Of a DNA stretch of 64,000 nt, positions 25,533 to 33,169 are shown piece after piece. The notes beneath the pieces were generated by a model. It was not told the origin of the DNA and ran no database searches. It worked only from the letters and a program-made list of their open reading frames with translations. This DNA comes from Cellulomonas rhizosphaerae. Lineage in GTDB: Bacteria > Actinomycetota > Actinomycetes > Actinomycetales > Cellulomonadaceae. Made by a program: the position numbers and the translations under genes. The stretch's first letter is position 1. Every line of letters starts with the position of its first letter. The DNA lies in the NCBI RefSeq assembly GCF_003470205.1, contig NZ_QWKP01000223.1, positions 62,001-126,000 of the forward strand, read 5' to 3'.

Positions 25533-26726
25533 GTGACCGAGCACGACGAGCTGGACCCCACCGAGGCGGCGCGCGCACAGCGCGAGGCCGAGGACGCGCG
25601 ACGCGAGGCGGACGCGCTGCGACGCGACCGCGAGCGCGACGAGCGCGCCGCACAGAAGGAGACCGAGCGGGCCCGGCGCGACGCCGAGAAGATCGAGCGG
25701 ACGCGCGCGAAGGACGCCGAGCAGGCCCGACGCGACCAGGAGAAGCGCGACCAGGACGCGGTGAAGGCGGCCGAGACCGCCCGCCGCGACCAGGAGCGGG
25801 CCGAACGCGAGCGGGCGAAGGCCGAGGAGAACGCGCAGCGCGAGCGCGAGCGGTCCGCCCGCGACGCCGCTCACGAGGCAGGCCGAGCCCTGCGCGACGC
25901 GGCCAAGGCCGAGCGGGCCGCCGCCCTCGCGCAGCAGCGCGCCGCCCGTCAGGCGGAGAAGGCCCGGGCCGAGGCCGACCGCGCGGGCGACGGACCCGGG
26001 CCCGACCTCGCAGGCCTGCCGCGCGACCTCGCGGTGTTGTGGCGCGCGCCGGCCCCGGGTCGACGAGGACCGCGCCCGGGCCTGACCGTCGAGCAGATCG
26101 CCGACGCCGGCATCGCGCTCGCGGACACCGAGGGGATCGCGGCGGTGTCCATGGCCCGGCTCGCCGAGTCGCTCGGCTTCACCACCATGTCCCTGTACCG
26201 CTACGTCTCTTCGAAGGACGAGGTCCTCGCGCTGATGTCCGACCGCGCGGGGGGCCGTCCGCCGCTCGTCGGACCCGAGGTGGGGGACTGGCGCGCACGA
26301 CTGGAGGTCCTGCTCGGCGAGCAGCGGCCGGTCATCGCCGCGCACCCGTGGCTCGCGCACACCACGTCGGTCCTGCACGCGCTCGGCCCGAACCGGCTCG
26401 CGTGGATGGAGGCGATGCTCGCGGCGCTCGACGACACGCCCCTGTCCCCGGCCGACCGGCTCGCGGTAACGGGCACGCTCGCCGCGCACATGCTCGACGA
26501 GGCCCGGGTGGCGTCGGCGATCGCCGCCCGGCGCGCCGAGCTGGTCGACGACGACGTCGCGGCGTCGCCCGACGAGCTCGTCCTGCTGCTCGCCGACGAG
26601 CAGACCCATCCCTCGCTCGTGGCCGCGGCACGGGCGGGGGCGTTCGCCGCGCCCGACGACGGGGCGCTGCCGTTCGGGACGCGCGTGATCCTGGACGGGA
26701 TCGAGGCGATGATCGCGCGGGCCTGA
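25533..26726 (+). CDS. TetR-family regulator with long charged coiled-coil N-terminal extension
   Basis: 397 residues. Residues 1 to about 160 are almost entirely Arg/Glu/Ala/Lys/Asp/Gln in a heptad-like pattern (AARAQREAEDARREADALRR, QEKRDQDAVKAAETARRDQ), predicted as a continuous helix. After an RRGPRPG hinge comes a normal TetR module: DNA-binding LTVEQIADAGIALADTEGIA, then VSMARLAESLGFTTMSLYRYV and SSKDEVLALM. A ligand/dimerisation domain of the TetR_C type closes the protein. Usual TetR proteins are about 200 residues. GTG 25533 is fixed by AAGGAGG 5 nt upstream. It is divergent from DrrAB-like genes across the palindrome at 25485 and probably represses them. The role of the helix (oligomerisation, partner or nucleic acid binding) is unknown. 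Confidence 0.88.
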   Translation: MTEHDELDPTEAARAQREAEDARREADALRRDRERDERAAQKETERARRDAEKIERTRAKDAEQARRDQEKRDQDAVKAAETARRDQERAERERAKAEENAQRERERSARDAAHEAGRALRDAAKAERAAALAQQRAARQAEKARAEADRAGDGPGPDLAGLPRDLAVLWRAPAPGRRGPRPGLTVEQIADAGIALADTEGIAAVSMARLAESLGFTTMSLYRYVSSKDEVLALMSDRAGGRPPLVGPEVGDWRARLEVLLGEQRPVIAAHPWLAHTTSVLHALGPNRLAWMEAMLAALDDTPLSPADRLAVTGTLAAHMLDEARVASAIAARRAELVDDDVAASPDELVLLLADEQTHPSLVAAARAGAFAAPDDGALPFGTRVILDGIEAMIARA

Positions 26727-26830
26727 CGCTGCTCGGCCCCGACGGTCGTCGAGCCGACCACAGCCCCCGGCTCGGGCGGGCTCGTCCACCATTCACCCCG
26801 GAAGTCGACACCGATGTCGGAGCCCGGCGG

Positions 26831-26836
26831 CAGACT
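26831..26836 (+). promoter_or_regulatory. Candidate -10 for a leaderless tag transcript
   Basis: CAGACT ends 6 nt before the ATG of the glycosylase gene, and no Shine-Dalgarno sequence is present. The same hexamer lies 7 nt before the NUDIX gene start (minus strand, 34734-34729), so it may be a variant of the TANNNT -10. Confidence 0.35.
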
Positions 26837-26842
26837 CGCCCT

Positions 26843-27475
26843 ATGACCGATGTCGCCCAGGGCAGCGCCGCCCCGTCCGTCCCCCTCGCTGCCTCACCCG
26901 CGCCCGGCGCGCGGTGCTTCGGCGACGGCAACCCCCTCTACGAGCGCTACCACGACGAGGAGTGGGGCCTGCCGGTGCACGGCGAGCACGCGCTGTACGA
27001 GCGGTTCACGCTCGAGGCGTTCCAGTCCGGCCTCGCGTGGATCACCGTGCTGCGCAAGCGGCCCGCCTTCCGCGAGGCGTTCGCGGGCTTCGACCCCGAG
27101 GTCGTCGCGGAGTACGACGAGTCCGACGTCGCCCGCCTGATGGCCGACGCGTCGATCGTGCGCAACCGGGCCAAGATCGACGCCTCGATCGCCAACGCCC
27201 GCGCCCTGCGGGACCTGCACGCGGCCGGCGGCACGCTCGACGAGATCCTCTGGTCGTTCGCACCGGACCGCTCAGACTGGGTCCGCCCGTCCAGCTGGGC
27301 GGGCCTCCCGGCGACGACGCCGGAGTCGAAGGCGCTCGCCAAGGAGCTCAAGGCGAGCGGCTTCCGCTTCGTCGGGCCGACGACCGCCTACGCGGCTATG
27401 CAGGCGTGCGGCGTCGTCGACGACCACCTCGCCACGTGTCCCGTCGTCCTGGCCCGGACGCCGGCGTCGTCCTGA
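26843..27475 (+). CDS. tag: DNA-3-methyladenine glycosylase I
   Basis: 210-residue base-excision repair enzyme that removes N3-methyladenine from alkylated DNA. Family features are RCFGDGNPLYERYHDEEWG (zinc-binding Cys and substrate pocket, residues about 24-42), LYERFTLEAFQSGLAWITVLRKRPAFREAF, ASIVRNRAKIDASIANA and the C-terminal zinc ligands in MQACGVVDDHLATCPV. The first 20 residues are a variable extension; Met 843 is the only suitable start. The transcript may be leaderless. It lies downstream of the TetR gene by 116 nt and is probably transcribed on its own. Confidence 0.93.
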   Translation: MTDVAQGSAAPSVPLAASPAPGARCFGDGNPLYERYHDEEWGLPVHGEHALYERFTLEAFQSGLAWITVLRKRPAFREAFAGFDPEVVAEYDESDVARLMADASIVRNRAKIDASIANARALRDLHAAGGTLDEILWSFAPDRSDWVRPSSWAGLPATTPESKALAKELKASGFRFVGPTTAYAAMQACGVVDDHLATCPVVLARTPASS

Positions 27476-27714
27476 CTCTCCTGGCGCGGGACCTGGCGGT
27501 CGCCACGTCGCCCTGCAGTGCCGAGCGGTGTCCGACGGCGTCCTGACCAGGCACTCTGCGCCGTCCTTCTCCGGGCACGGCCCGAGGCCTCGTGCCGCTC
27601 GCTCGCTCGACACCCGTGCCCGCCCGACCCAGACCACCCGCGGCCGCCCTGGGCTCGTTGCTCCCGGCGGGTGACGTTGCCCGCGCCGAGTTCTGCCGGG
27701 TCCCCCTAACGGGC
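27476..27714. other. Intergenic region after tag
   Basis: About 240 bases with no convincing gene, repeat or hairpin terminator, and no RNA fold that I recognise. It ends at the -10 of the small gene at 27728. Confidence 0.5.
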
Positions 27715-27720
27715 TACTCT
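27715..27720 (+). promoter_or_regulatory. -10 element for a leaderless transcript
   Basis: TACTCT (TANNNT) ends 7 nt before the ATG at 27728; no Shine-Dalgarno sequence is present. Confidence 0.45.
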
Positions 27721-27727
27721 GCCGCGC

Positions 27728-27934
27728 ATGACCGATCTGCCCCGTAGCGAGCCCGGCGACGACGCCGCGCGTGCCGCACGTGAGGCGCTGGTCGGATCGG
27801 CCGCCCCGGACGCGTCCATCCTCGCGGCCGTCCAGGACGGCCTGATGTCCGTCCCCGCGCCCGCGTCGTGGTTCGACGTCCCGTCGCAGCGCCAGCGCCC
27901 CCAGCCCTTCACCCCGCCCCGCCGCCGCGCCTGA
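27728..27934 (+). CDS. Small hypothetical protein (68 aa)
   Basis: 68-residue protein without a recognisable domain. The first half is acidic and Ala-rich (SEPGDDAARAAREALVGS). The second half is Pro/Arg-rich (SQRQRPQPFTPPRRRA) with a SWFDVPSQ core. Support for it being real comes from the leaderless-type -10 (TACTCT, 7 nt upstream) and codon use like that of its neighbours. The absence of homology I can recall keeps confidence moderate. It has no membrane segment or signal peptide. Confidence 0.45.
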   Translation: MTDLPRSEPGDDAARAAREALVGSAAPDASILAAVQDGLMSVPAPASWFDVPSQRQRPQPFTPPRRRA

Positions 27935-27994
27935 GCGCGCCCCACACTCAGCGCCCCGCGCCTCCCGGCCCTCGGCCCCACCCGCCAGGCTGCG

Positions 27995-28041
27995 TTGTGT
28001 TCAGCGTTGATGCCTCTAGGCGTGACCAACGCTGAACACAA
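27995..28041. repeat. 47-nt near-perfect hairpin element
   Basis: TTGTGTTCAGCGTTG (27995-28009) and CAACGCTGAACACAA (28027-28041) are perfect 15-bp complements. Inside, ATGCC (28010-28014) pairs with GGCGT (28019-28023) around a TCTA loop, leaving a 3-nt GAC bulge on the right arm. The arms are much less GC-rich than the surrounding DNA. The position, between the small gene at 27728 and the metF promoter, allows a bidirectional terminator. The long AT-richer arms also fit a dispersed palindromic repeat or a protein-binding site. Confidence 0.7.
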
Positions 28042-28101
28042 GGGTTGACCCGACCGCCCGGGCCGCAGCCCGGACGCCGTCGTCTCAGTGAGTGGGAAAC
28101 C

Positions 28102-28131
28102 TTGCCCACGATGCGAGAGCGTGGCTAATCT
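28102..28131 (+). promoter_or_regulatory. Probable promoter of the metF-metE operon
   Basis: TTGCCC (28102-28107) and TAATCT (28126-28131) are 18 bp apart. The implied transcription start (about 28138) falls 1-2 nt before the first pairing base of the SAM riboswitch, which supports the assignment. Confidence 0.6.
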
Positions 28132-28139
28132 TCAGCCAA

Positions 28140-28229
28140 CCATCCAGAGCGGCCGAGAGACCTGGCTCATTGACGCCGCAGCAACCCCCTTCGCGACGAG
28201 GGTGTGGGTGCTTCCGCCAGGACCGATGG
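28140..28229 (+). promoter_or_regulatory. SAM riboswitch (S-box/SAM-I type)
   Basis: P1 is closed by CCATC (28140-28144) and GATGG (28225-28229). Between them lie the S-box landmarks in order: GAGCGGCCGAGAGACCTGGC, then GACGCCGCAGCAACC, a variable hairpin (CCCTTCGCGACGAGGG), GGGTGCTTCCGCCAGGACC and the closing strand. S-adenosylmethionine binding normally turns expression off. The first gene downstream is metF, followed by metE, as expected. GGAG at 28228-28231 begins inside the 3' strand of P1, so translational control through a masked ribosome site is likely. Sub-class (SAM-I versus SAM-IV) would need a covariance search. Confidence 0.88.
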
Positions 28230-28237
28230 AGTGAACC

Positions 28238-28282
28238 ATGTCGCAGACCTCGTGTCTGAGCACCCTCGGGTCCGCCGCGTGA
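28238..28282 (+). CDS. 14-codon leader ORF between the SAM riboswitch and metF
   Basis: ATG 28238 lies 6 nt after GGAG and encodes MSQTSCLSTLGSAA. Its TGA (28280-28282) overlaps a GTG (28279) in the metF frame, forming a 4-nt GTGA junction. This is the best-placed ribosome site after the riboswitch. It suggests that ribosomes load here and reach metF by translational coupling. There is no homologue to judge by, and it could be chance. Confidence 0.4.
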   Translation: MSQTSCLSTLGSAA

Positions 28283-29319
28283 GCGCCGCGACCGTGGAAC
28301 CGCGTACCCCGGCGGCACACGCCGCGCCCGCCCTGCGCCCGCTGGCGTCGGTGGACCGGCCGACCGTCTCGTTCGAGCTGTTCCCGCCCCGCAACCCGCA
28401 CGCCGCGCCTCGGCTGTGGGAGACCATCCGCGCCATCGAGGACGTGCGCCCCGACTTCGTCTCGGTGACGTACGGCGCCTCGGGCAAGACGCGGGAGACG
28501 AGCCGCACGCTCGTCACGCAGCTGCTGCGCGAGACGACGCTCAACCCGATCGCCCACCTGACCTGCGTCGGGACCAGCCGCGCCGAGGTGACCGCGATCG
28601 TCGAGGAGTTCCTCGACGAGGGCGTGCGCTCGTTCCTGGCGCTGCGCGGCGACCCGCCCGCCGACCAGCCGGACTGGCAGCCGCACCCGGACGGGCTCAA
28701 CACCGCCGGGGAGCTCGTGGAGCTGCTGCGGGAGATCGAGTCGCAGCGCTGCATCGCGAGCCCGTCGCAGGCCGTGCGTGCCCGCGTGCGCCCGCTGTCG
28801 ATCTCGGTCGCGGCGTTCCCGCGCGGCAACGCGGCGACCGGCGGCACGCGCGCGCAGGACGTCGCCTCGCTCCTGGCCAAGCAGGAGGCCGGCGCCGACT
28901 TCGCGATCACGCAGGTGTTCTTCGACGCCGACGCCTACCTCGGGCTGGTCGCCGAGGCCCGCGAGGCCGGCGTCGTGATCCCGATCATCCCGGGCATCAT
29001 CCCGACGACCGACCCGGCCCGGCTGCTGCGCGTGCAGGAGCTGACCGGCGTCCCGGTCCCGCGGACGCTCCTCGACCTGCTGGGCAACGCCGACGGCGAG
29101 GCCGACCAGCACCGCCGCGGCATCCGCGCCGGGATCGACCTGATCAACGGCGTGCTCGACGGAGGCGCTCCGGGCGTCCACGTCTACACGTTCAACAAGC
29201 ACCACGCCGCCCTCGACCTCCTCGAGGGCGCGCAGCTGCACGGCGGGGCAGGCACCTCGTCCCGCGCCGCCGCAGCCACCGACCCCGCACCTGCAGCACC
29301 GACTACCCCCGAAGGCTGA
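28279..29319 (+). CDS. metF: Methylenetetrahydrofolate reductase
   Basis: FAD-dependent reductase that makes 5-methyltetrahydrofolate, the methyl donor for MetE. 346 residues from GTG 28279, with TIM-barrel motifs VSFELFPPRNP, FVSVTYGASGKTRETS, AHLTCVGTSRAEV, FLALRGDPP, GADFAITQVFFDADAYLGL and IPIIPGIIPTTDPARL. The start is uncertain: GTGs at 28204, 28231, 28252 and 28279 are in frame. I prefer 28279 because it overlaps the leader ORF stop and leaves a normal N-terminus; 28204 would lie inside the riboswitch. metE follows after 4 nt. Repression by S-adenosylmethionine through the riboswitch is expected. Confidence 0.92.
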   Translation: MSAATVEPRTPAAHAAPALRPLASVDRPTVSFELFPPRNPHAAPRLWETIRAIEDVRPDFVSVTYGASGKTRETSRTLVTQLLRETTLNPIAHLTCVGTSRAEVTAIVEEFLDEGVRSFLALRGDPPADQPDWQPHPDGLNTAGELVELLREIESQRCIASPSQAVRARVRPLSISVAAFPRGNAATGGTRAQDVASLLAKQEAGADFAITQVFFDADAYLGLVAEAREAGVVIPIIPGIIPTTDPARLLRVQELTGVPVPRTLLDLLGNADGEADQHRRGIRAGIDLINGVLDGGAPGVHVYTFNKHHAALDLLEGAQLHGGAGTSSRAAAATDPAPAAPTTPEG

Positions 29320-29323
29320 TCTC

Positions 29324-31642
29324 ATGAGCAACGTCCCCCAGTTCCCGGCCGGCTCCGTCCTCGGCTACCCGCGCATCGGGCCGCGTCGCGAGCTCAAGAA
29401 GGCCATCGAGGCGTTCTGGGCAGGCAAGACGTCGGCCGACGAGGTCGAGGCCACCGCCGCCGACCTGCGCCGCCGCACCCGCACGCGCCTCGCCGAGCTG
29501 GGCCTGCCCACCGACGTCCCGGCGATCCCGAGCGCGTTCTCCTTCTACGACCACGTGCTCGACGCGACCGCCGTCGTCGGCGCCGTGCCGGCCCGCTTCG
29601 CCGACCTCGTCACCGACGGCGGCCTGGACCTGGCCGGCTACTCGACCGTGGCCCGCGGCCGCGGCGACGACCTGCCGCTCGAGATGACCAAGTGGTTCGA
29701 CACGAACTACCACTACCTCGTGCCGGAGATCGGCCCCGAGACGGTGTTCAGCTACTCGAGCGACCGCCCCGTCCGCGAGTTCGCGGAGGCTCTCGCCGAG
29801 GGGGTCGTCACGCGCCCCGTCATCGTCGGCCCGGTCACCTACCTGGCCCTGGCCAAGGCCACCGAGGGCTCGCCCGAGGACTTCGCGCCGATCGACCGCC
29901 TGCAGGACATCCTCCCGGTCTACGTCCAGCTGCTCTCGGAGTTGGCCGCCGCCGGCGCCACCTGGGTGCAGCTCGAGGAGCCCGCGCTCGTCTCCGACTC
30001 GATCGAGGTCCCCGCCGAGCGCCTGCTCGCGGCCGTCGTCGAGGCCTACGGTGTGCTGACCGGCGCGGAGAGCCGCCCGGCGATCTTCGTCGCGGCTCCC
30101 TACGGCGACCTGGGTGCGGCCCTGCCGGTCCTCGCAGCCACCGACGTCGAGGCCATCGGCATCGACCTGGTCCGCGGCGACCTCCCGACCGAGGCCGTCC
30201 CCGGCCTCGAGACGAAGACGCTCGTCGCCGGTGTGATCGACGGCCACAACATCTGGCGCGCCGACCTCGACGCCAAGCTCGCGATCCTCGAGCGCCTCGA
30301 GAACCTGGGCGCGGCGGCGGTCACGGTCGGCACGTCGACGAGCCTGTTCCACGTCCCGCACACCACCGAGGACGAGCCCAACCTCGACGCGACGCTCAAG
30401 AGCTGGCTCGCGTTCGCGGACCAGAAGGTGCGCGAGGTCGTCGTGCTCGCCGAGGGCCTGACCGAGGGCCGCGAGGCGATCCACGAGCAGCTCCTCGAGG
30501 CCACGGACGCCGTGAACTCGCGCAAGACCGCCCCCGGCGTGGTGCGCCCCGAGGTCCGCGACCGCGTGGCCGCGCTGACCGAGGACGCGTTCAACCGCGG
30601 CGACTTCGAGACGCGCAAGAAGGCCCAGGCCGAGCGCCTCGACCTGCCCCCGCTGCCGACGACGACCATCGGTTCGTTCCCCCAGACGCCCGAGATCCGC
30701 AAGGCCCGCGCGGCCTTCGTCAAGGGCGAGCTGACCGCCGGGCAGTACGAGGACGAGATGAAGGCGGAGATCGCCCGCGTCGTCGAGCTCCAGGAGCAGA
30801 TCGGTCTGGACGTGCTCGTGCACGGCGAGCCCGAGCGCAACGACATGGTGCAGTACTTCGCCGAGAACCTCGACGGGTTCTCCGTGACCGAGAACGGCTG
30901 GGTCCAGTCGTACGGCTCGCGCTGCACGCGCCCCTCGATCCTGTGGGGCGACGTCTCCCGCCCGGCGCCCATCACGGTGGCGTGGGCGCAGTACGCGCAG
31001 TCGCTGACCAGCAAGCACATGAAGGGCATGCTGACGGGCCCGGTCACGATCCTGGCCTGGTCGTTCGTGCGCGACGACCAGCCGCTCGGCGACACGGCCA
31101 ACCAGGTCGGCCTGGCGCTGCGCGACGAGATCAACGACCTCGAGGCCGCGGGCATCGCGATCATCCAGGTCGACGAGCCCGCGCTGCGCGAGCTGCTGCC
31201 TCTGCGCGCCGAGGACCACGCGGCGTACCTGGACTGGTCGGTCCGCTCGTTCCGCCTCTCGACGGCGGGCGTGCGCGAGGACACCCAGATCCACACGCAC
31301 CTGTGCTACTCGGAGTTCGGCCAGATCATGGGCGCGATCGACGGCCTCGACGCCGACGTGACGTCCATCGAGGCCGCGCGCTCGAAGATGGAGATCCTCG
31401 GCGACATCGCCGCGGCGGGCTACCCGCGCGCCGTCGGCCCGGGCGTCTACGACATCCACTCGCCGCGCGTCCCCTCGGAGGCCGAGGTCACCGAGCTGCT
31501 TGCCGACGCGGTCAAGGCCATCGCGGTCGACCAGCTCTGGGTCAACCCGGACTGCGGCCTGAAGACCCGCCGCTACGAGGAGGTCACCCCCTCGCTCGAG
31601 CGCATCCTGGCGGCGACCCGCACGGTCCGCGCCACGCTCTGA
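29324..31642 (+). CDS. metE: Cobalamin-independent methionine synthase
   Basis: Transfers the methyl group of 5-methyltetrahydropteroyl-polyglutamate to homocysteine using zinc; 772 residues, full length. The N-terminal half starts GYPRIGPRRELKKAIEAFWAGK and has EMTKWFDTNYHYLVPEI. The C-terminal catalytic half has PTTTIGSFPQTPEIRKAR, LVHGEPERNDMVQYF and IQVDEPALRELLP. Zinc ligands are in IHTHLCYSEF and in VNPDCGLKTR near the C-terminus. A GAAGG-type site precedes ATG 29324. It is the second gene of the SAM-riboswitch operon, ended by the hairpin at 31656. Confidence 0.97.
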   Translation: MSNVPQFPAGSVLGYPRIGPRRELKKAIEAFWAGKTSADEVEATAADLRRRTRTRLAELGLPTDVPAIPSAFSFYDHVLDATAVVGAVPARFADLVTDGGLDLAGYSTVARGRGDDLPLEMTKWFDTNYHYLVPEIGPETVFSYSSDRPVREFAEALAEGVVTRPVIVGPVTYLALAKATEGSPEDFAPIDRLQDILPVYVQLLSELAAAGATWVQLEEPALVSDSIEVPAERLLAAVVEAYGVLTGAESRPAIFVAAPYGDLGAALPVLAATDVEAIGIDLVRGDLPTEAVPGLETKTLVAGVIDGHNIWRADLDAKLAILERLENLGAAAVTVGTSTSLFHVPHTTEDEPNLDATLKSWLAFADQKVREVVVLAEGLTEGREAIHEQLLEATDAVNSRKTAPGVVRPEVRDRVAALTEDAFNRGDFETRKKAQAERLDLPPLPTTTIGSFPQTPEIRKARAAFVKGELTAGQYEDEMKAEIARVVELQEQIGLDVLVHGEPERNDMVQYFAENLDGFSVTENGWVQSYGSRCTRPSILWGDVSRPAPITVAWAQYAQSLTSKHMKGMLTGPVTILAWSFVRDDQPLGDTANQVGLALRDEINDLEAAGIAIIQVDEPALRELLPLRAEDHAAYLDWSVRSFRLSTAGVREDTQIHTHLCYSEFGQIMGAIDGLDADVTSIEAARSKMEILGDIAAAGYPRAVGPGVYDIHSPRVPSEAEVTELLADAVKAIAVDQLWVNPDCGLKTRRYEEVTPSLERILAATRTVRATL

Positions 31643-31655
31643 CGCGTCCCACCCC

Positions 31656-31690
31656 GAAGGCCCCGGCTGCCACGTGCGGCCGGGGCCTTC
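31656..31690 (+). terminator. Terminator of the metF-metE operon
   Basis: GAAGGCCCCGGC (31656-31667) pairs perfectly with GCCGGGGCCTTC (31679-31690), giving a 12-bp stem with an 11-nt loop 14 nt after the metE stop. Confidence 0.85.
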
Positions 31691-31711
31691 GTGCGTCTCG
31701 GCCACCACCGC

Positions 31712-31717
31712 TAGCCT
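31712..31717 (+). promoter_or_regulatory. -10 element for a leaderless transcript
   Basis: TAGCCT ends 7 nt before the ATG at 31725 of the MFS gene, and no Shine-Dalgarno sequence is present. Confidence 0.5.
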
Positions 31718-31724
31718 CGGCGCC

Positions 31725-33080
31725 ATGGCAGGGGCTCGGGCTGGCGGCGGCGTGCTCGAGCTGTTCGCCGGCACCCGCGGGCGGTTCCTCGCGACGATCA
31801 TGCTCGCCGAGCTCGGCGCGGCGATGCAGGGCATCGCCTACTCGACCGTCCTGCCCGTCGTCGCCGCCGACCTCGACGGCTCCGCGCTGTTCGGCGCGAC
31901 CCTCGCGGCGGGCAACATCGCCGCGGTCCTCATGCTGTCCGTCACGGGTGCCGTGCTCGGGCGCGTGCGGCCCTCCCGGGTCCTGCTCGCCGGCGTGCTG
32001 CTCTACGTCGTCGGCGTCGGGCTCGCCGTCGCCGCCCCGACGATGGCGTGGGTGCTCGCGGGCACGGCCGTGCGCGGCATCGCCGCCGGGCTGCTCGGCG
32101 GGTTCGGCACGTCGGCGATCGGCGCGCTGTACGACGAGCGGGAGCGGCCGCGCGTCTTCGGGATCTTCGCGTTCGTCTGGATCCTGCCCTCGATCGTCGG
32201 CCCGGCCCTGAACGCGGTGGTGACCGAGGCCGTCGGATGGCGGTGGGCCGTCGCGTGGCCGGCGATCCTGGTCGTCGGCGCCCGGTTGCTGATGGGCCGC
32301 TACGTCAAGGCGGTGCCGTGGACGCGCGGCGGGCAGTCGACCCAGCTCGGGACCGGGCTGCTGGTCGCGGCGGGCCTCGCGGTCGGCGCCTGGGGGTCCG
32401 GCCACGGCGGGCCCGTCGGTGCGACCGCGCTCGTCGTGGGGCTCGTCGTCGCTGCGGGTGGCTTCGTCGCCTTCGTCGTGCGCGGCTCGGCCCACGACCG
32501 CGCACCGGTGCGGGCGCTGCTCGCGTTCGGGGTGACCTGCGCCGCGTTCTTCGGCATGTACGAGCTGCTCGCGCTCGCCGTCGTCGAGGGGCTCGACCAG
32601 TCGCTGTGGTGGGCCTCGGCCTCGCTGACCGGCGGTCTGCTCGGGTGGTCGATCGCCGGGCTGCGTCCCCGACCGGCAGCCCGACCCGACCGAGCGCTCG
32701 TGGGTGTCCTCCTCGTGCTCGCCGGCGTCGCGGGGGTGGTCGTGGCGCTCGCCGGACCGCACGCCGCGCGCTCGCTCGCCCTCGTCGTCGGGTTCTCGAT
32801 CGCGGCGGGCATCGGCATGGGCCTTGCGTACCCCCTGCTCAGCGCCGCGCCGTTCGACGTGAGCGCCCCCGAGCGCACGACGGTCGTGGGGCCGCAGATC
32901 GCGTTCGCCGAGGTCGCCGGGACCGCGTGGGCGACCCTGCTGGGCGGGGGTGCGTACTCGCTCGCGGCCGCGGACCACCCGCCCGCGCGCGCCGTCCTCG
33001 TCGCCTACCTGGCGGTGTCGGTCGTCGCGATCGCCGCCGTCGTCACGGTCGCACGCCGACGCATCTCGCCCCTCTCGTGA
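31725..33080 (+). CDS. MFS transporter
   Basis: 451-residue major facilitator with about 12-14 hydrophobic segments. The N-terminal domain has AYSTVLPVVAADLDGSALFGATLAAGNIAAVLML and the cytoplasmic loop GRVRPSRVLLAG, corresponding to the 2-3 loop motif A. GFGTSAIGALYDERERPRVFGIFAFVWILPSIVGPALNAVV resembles motif C of drug/H+ antiporters. The substrate is unknown; an efflux role is more likely than uptake from that motif. The start at ATG 31725 appears leaderless. No regulator is adjacent, so expression may be constitutive. Confidence 0.87.
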   Translation: MAGARAGGGVLELFAGTRGRFLATIMLAELGAAMQGIAYSTVLPVVAADLDGSALFGATLAAGNIAAVLMLSVTGAVLGRVRPSRVLLAGVLLYVVGVGLAVAAPTMAWVLAGTAVRGIAAGLLGGFGTSAIGALYDERERPRVFGIFAFVWILPSIVGPALNAVVTEAVGWRWAVAWPAILVVGARLLMGRYVKAVPWTRGGQSTQLGTGLLVAAGLAVGAWGSGHGGPVGATALVVGLVVAAGGFVAFVVRGSAHDRAPVRALLAFGVTCAAFFGMYELLALAVVEGLDQSLWWASASLTGGLLGWSIAGLRPRPAARPDRALVGVLLVLAGVAGVVVALAGPHAARSLALVVGFSIAAGIGMGLAYPLLSAAPFDVSAPERTTVVGPQIAFAEVAGTAWATLLGGGAYSLAAADHPPARAVLVAYLAVSVVAIAAVVTVARRRISPLS

Positions 33081-33156
33081 CGGGAGACCCCGCCTGAGAT
33101 CCCTCGGACGGCACTCCACGTGACGCGCACGCCAGGTGGGGCGGGAACGGTCGCGC

Positions 33157-33162
33157 TAGCGT
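33157..33162 (+). promoter_or_regulatory. -10 element for a leaderless transcript
   Basis: TAGCGT ends 7 nt before the GTG at 33170. No Shine-Dalgarno sequence is present. Confidence 0.5.
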
Positions 33163-33169
33163 CGGACCG

